From the NCBI GenBank assembly GCA_963573385.1, contig CAUYLG010009007.1, positions 42,072-106,071 of the forward strand: a DNA stretch of 64,000 nucleotides, in the 5' to 3' direction. Below the pieces are notes generated by a model. The model had not been told where the DNA came from. It did not search any database and saw nothing but the letters and a program-made list of their open reading frames with translations. A program made the position numbers and the translations under genes. Below, piece after piece: positions 62,975-64,000 of the stretch. Source of the stretch: Cacajao melanocephalus. Taxonomy: Eukaryota > Chordata > Mammalia > Primates > Pitheciidae. Within the stretch, counting starts at the first letter, position 1; each line of letters starts with the position of its first letter.

Positions 62975-63120
62975 AAGATAGGATTTAGAATCAGAATGCT
63001 CCACACTTCAATTGTCATCTTTTGCCCATCTATATGGTGCTTTGGGCAAATTACAAAATTTGAGTCTCAGTTTTCTAAAAATGATGGCAATTTGTACATT
63101 GTTGGGGGTTTAAAAATGAT
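62975..63120 (+). repeat. MIR SINE, first part (split by L1)
   Basis: 'ggatttagaatcagaatgc', 'gctttgggcaaattacaa', 'gagtctcagttttctaaa' and 'attgttgggggtttaaaaatgat' are MIR sense. The 3' end follows at 63357. Confidence 0.8.
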
Positions 63121-63346
63121 TTAAGAACAGAAAAAAAAACTTTGGCTAAAAACTAATGAAATCTGAATAAACTATAGACTTTAGTTAATAATAATGTATC
63201 AATATTAGTTAATTGTAACCCATGTCCCATATTACTGTAAGATATTAAGAAGGGAAATTAGATATGGAGTATATAGGAACTCTCTGTACTATTTATCAAT
63301 TTTTTGGTTAATTGAAAGTTATTCAAAAAGATAAACTCTATTCTTC
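63121..63346 (+). mobile_element. L1M 3' end inserted in MIR
   Basis: 'actaatgaaatctgaataaac', 'tagttaataataatgtatc', 'ggaactctctgtact' and 'caattttttggtt' are the L1MB/MC-type 3' UTR. TSD TAAAAATGAT at 63111-63120 and 63347-63356. Confidence 0.85.
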
Positions 63347-63356
63347 TAAAAATGAT

Positions 63357-63398
63357 ATATGTGCCTTGCACATAGTAGGTACTTAAAAAAGTGGTAGT
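63357..63398 (+). repeat. MIR SINE, 3' end
   Basis: 'atgtgccttgcacatagtagg', then 'tacttaaaaaag', completes the MIR started at 62975. Confidence 0.8.
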
Positions 63399-63860
63399 CG
63401 GTATTGTGACATAGACCATTTGGTTTCATATGGTGCATTATACTCTGTACAATATGGTCTTTTCTCCATAATTCAGCAATTACTTTTCATAGATCTCATT
63501 CTCTCTTTCTGACCTCCATGTCACCCTATCCCTTTCTCTACGTTTTTTCTGACTTTTTCTAGTTCATCCTTTTCTATTCTACTGCAAACTCATGTTTAGT
63601 TTACAACTAGTTTATCTTTCTCCAAGACTAACTTTAGCTCATGAACTCTATTTGTTGGCTTTAAACTTTGCCACAGTGATTATGCAAACCTTTTAATTAC
63701 TCTCAGTGATTGCTTACTTTTGAAAAATCAGAGTTCCAAGCTTTCTACTTGAAGGAGCAAAACACACTTTTCTGGAAAGGCATTAAAAACTTACAGATAT
63801 AGCAGTGAAAAATCTTATTTTTTTGTAAGATACATTTTATTTCATTCTTATTCTTATACA
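63399..63860. other. Unassigned sequence
   Basis: No repeat or gene recognised. Confidence 0.5.
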
Positions 63861-64000
63861 AAAAGCTTTTTTGTAATAAGAATATATATTATATATATTT
63901 ATATTTTATATATATAATAAATATATTTAGTAATAAGAATATATATATCTATATATAATATAGATATATTATATATACTATATTATATGTAGTATATATT
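63861..64000. repeat. AT-rich low-complexity tract at window edge
   Basis: Almost pure A/T. TAATAAGAATATATAT recurs at 63874 and 63931 (57 apart). 63943-63954 and 63958-63969 form perfect 12-bp inverted arms. The tract runs off the window. Confidence 0.9.

Overview
This window reads as a gene-poor stretch of a catarrhine primate genome, most likely human. The evidence is about 15 Alu copies with AluJ-, S- and Y-like features and matching target-site duplications (TSDs), primate-age L1 3' ends, an MST/THE1-type LTR, and a background of mammal-wide MIR, L2, MLT1, MER5 and Tigger fragments. The sequence is AT-rich and I see no CpG island. I found no protein-coding exon, no intact ORF with a family signature, no tRNA or rRNA, and no CRISPR. 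Nearly every ORF over 60 codons lies in repeats or is the length expected by chance. All family names come from reading the sequence against remembered consensus patterns, so subfamily calls are tentative.

Layout. 1-5.2 kb: hAT, MIR, Alu and a long sense L2 that is split by a 0.48-kb segment, followed by a near-perfect 85-bp palindrome. 5.2-9.4 kb: a half-length Alu, a second copy of that 0.48-kb segment, and an L1 ORF2 fragment. 9.4-16.4 kb: a U6 snRNA pseudogene, an L1P 3' end with a decayed ORF2 C-terminus, older L1M ends, and an ERVL-type LTR. 16.7-19 kb: L2 containing an MLT1 LTR, which contains both another MLT1 LTR and an Alu scrap. 19-29.5 kb: repeat-poor, with three candidate constrained non-coding stretches. 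29.5-39.3 kb: a folded-back AluJ, several MIRs, an antisense L2 split by an Alu, and an AluJ whose tail has grown into a TA/TG/CA microsatellite. 39-54 kb: a solo MST/THE1-type LTR, six Alus, and L1M remnants. 54-64 kb: MIR, L2, MLT1, a MER44-like Tigger, an L1 end inside a MIR, and an AT-rich right edge.

Nothing here forms a pathway or operon. I saw no convincing undescribed biological system. The most unusual structures are the dispersed 93%-identical duplication (3779-4265 and 7842-8266), the 29-bp triplication within one copy, and two fold-back palindromes with 40-nt arms (5076-5160 and 29719-29806). These point to local template switching or duplication rather than ordinary transposition.
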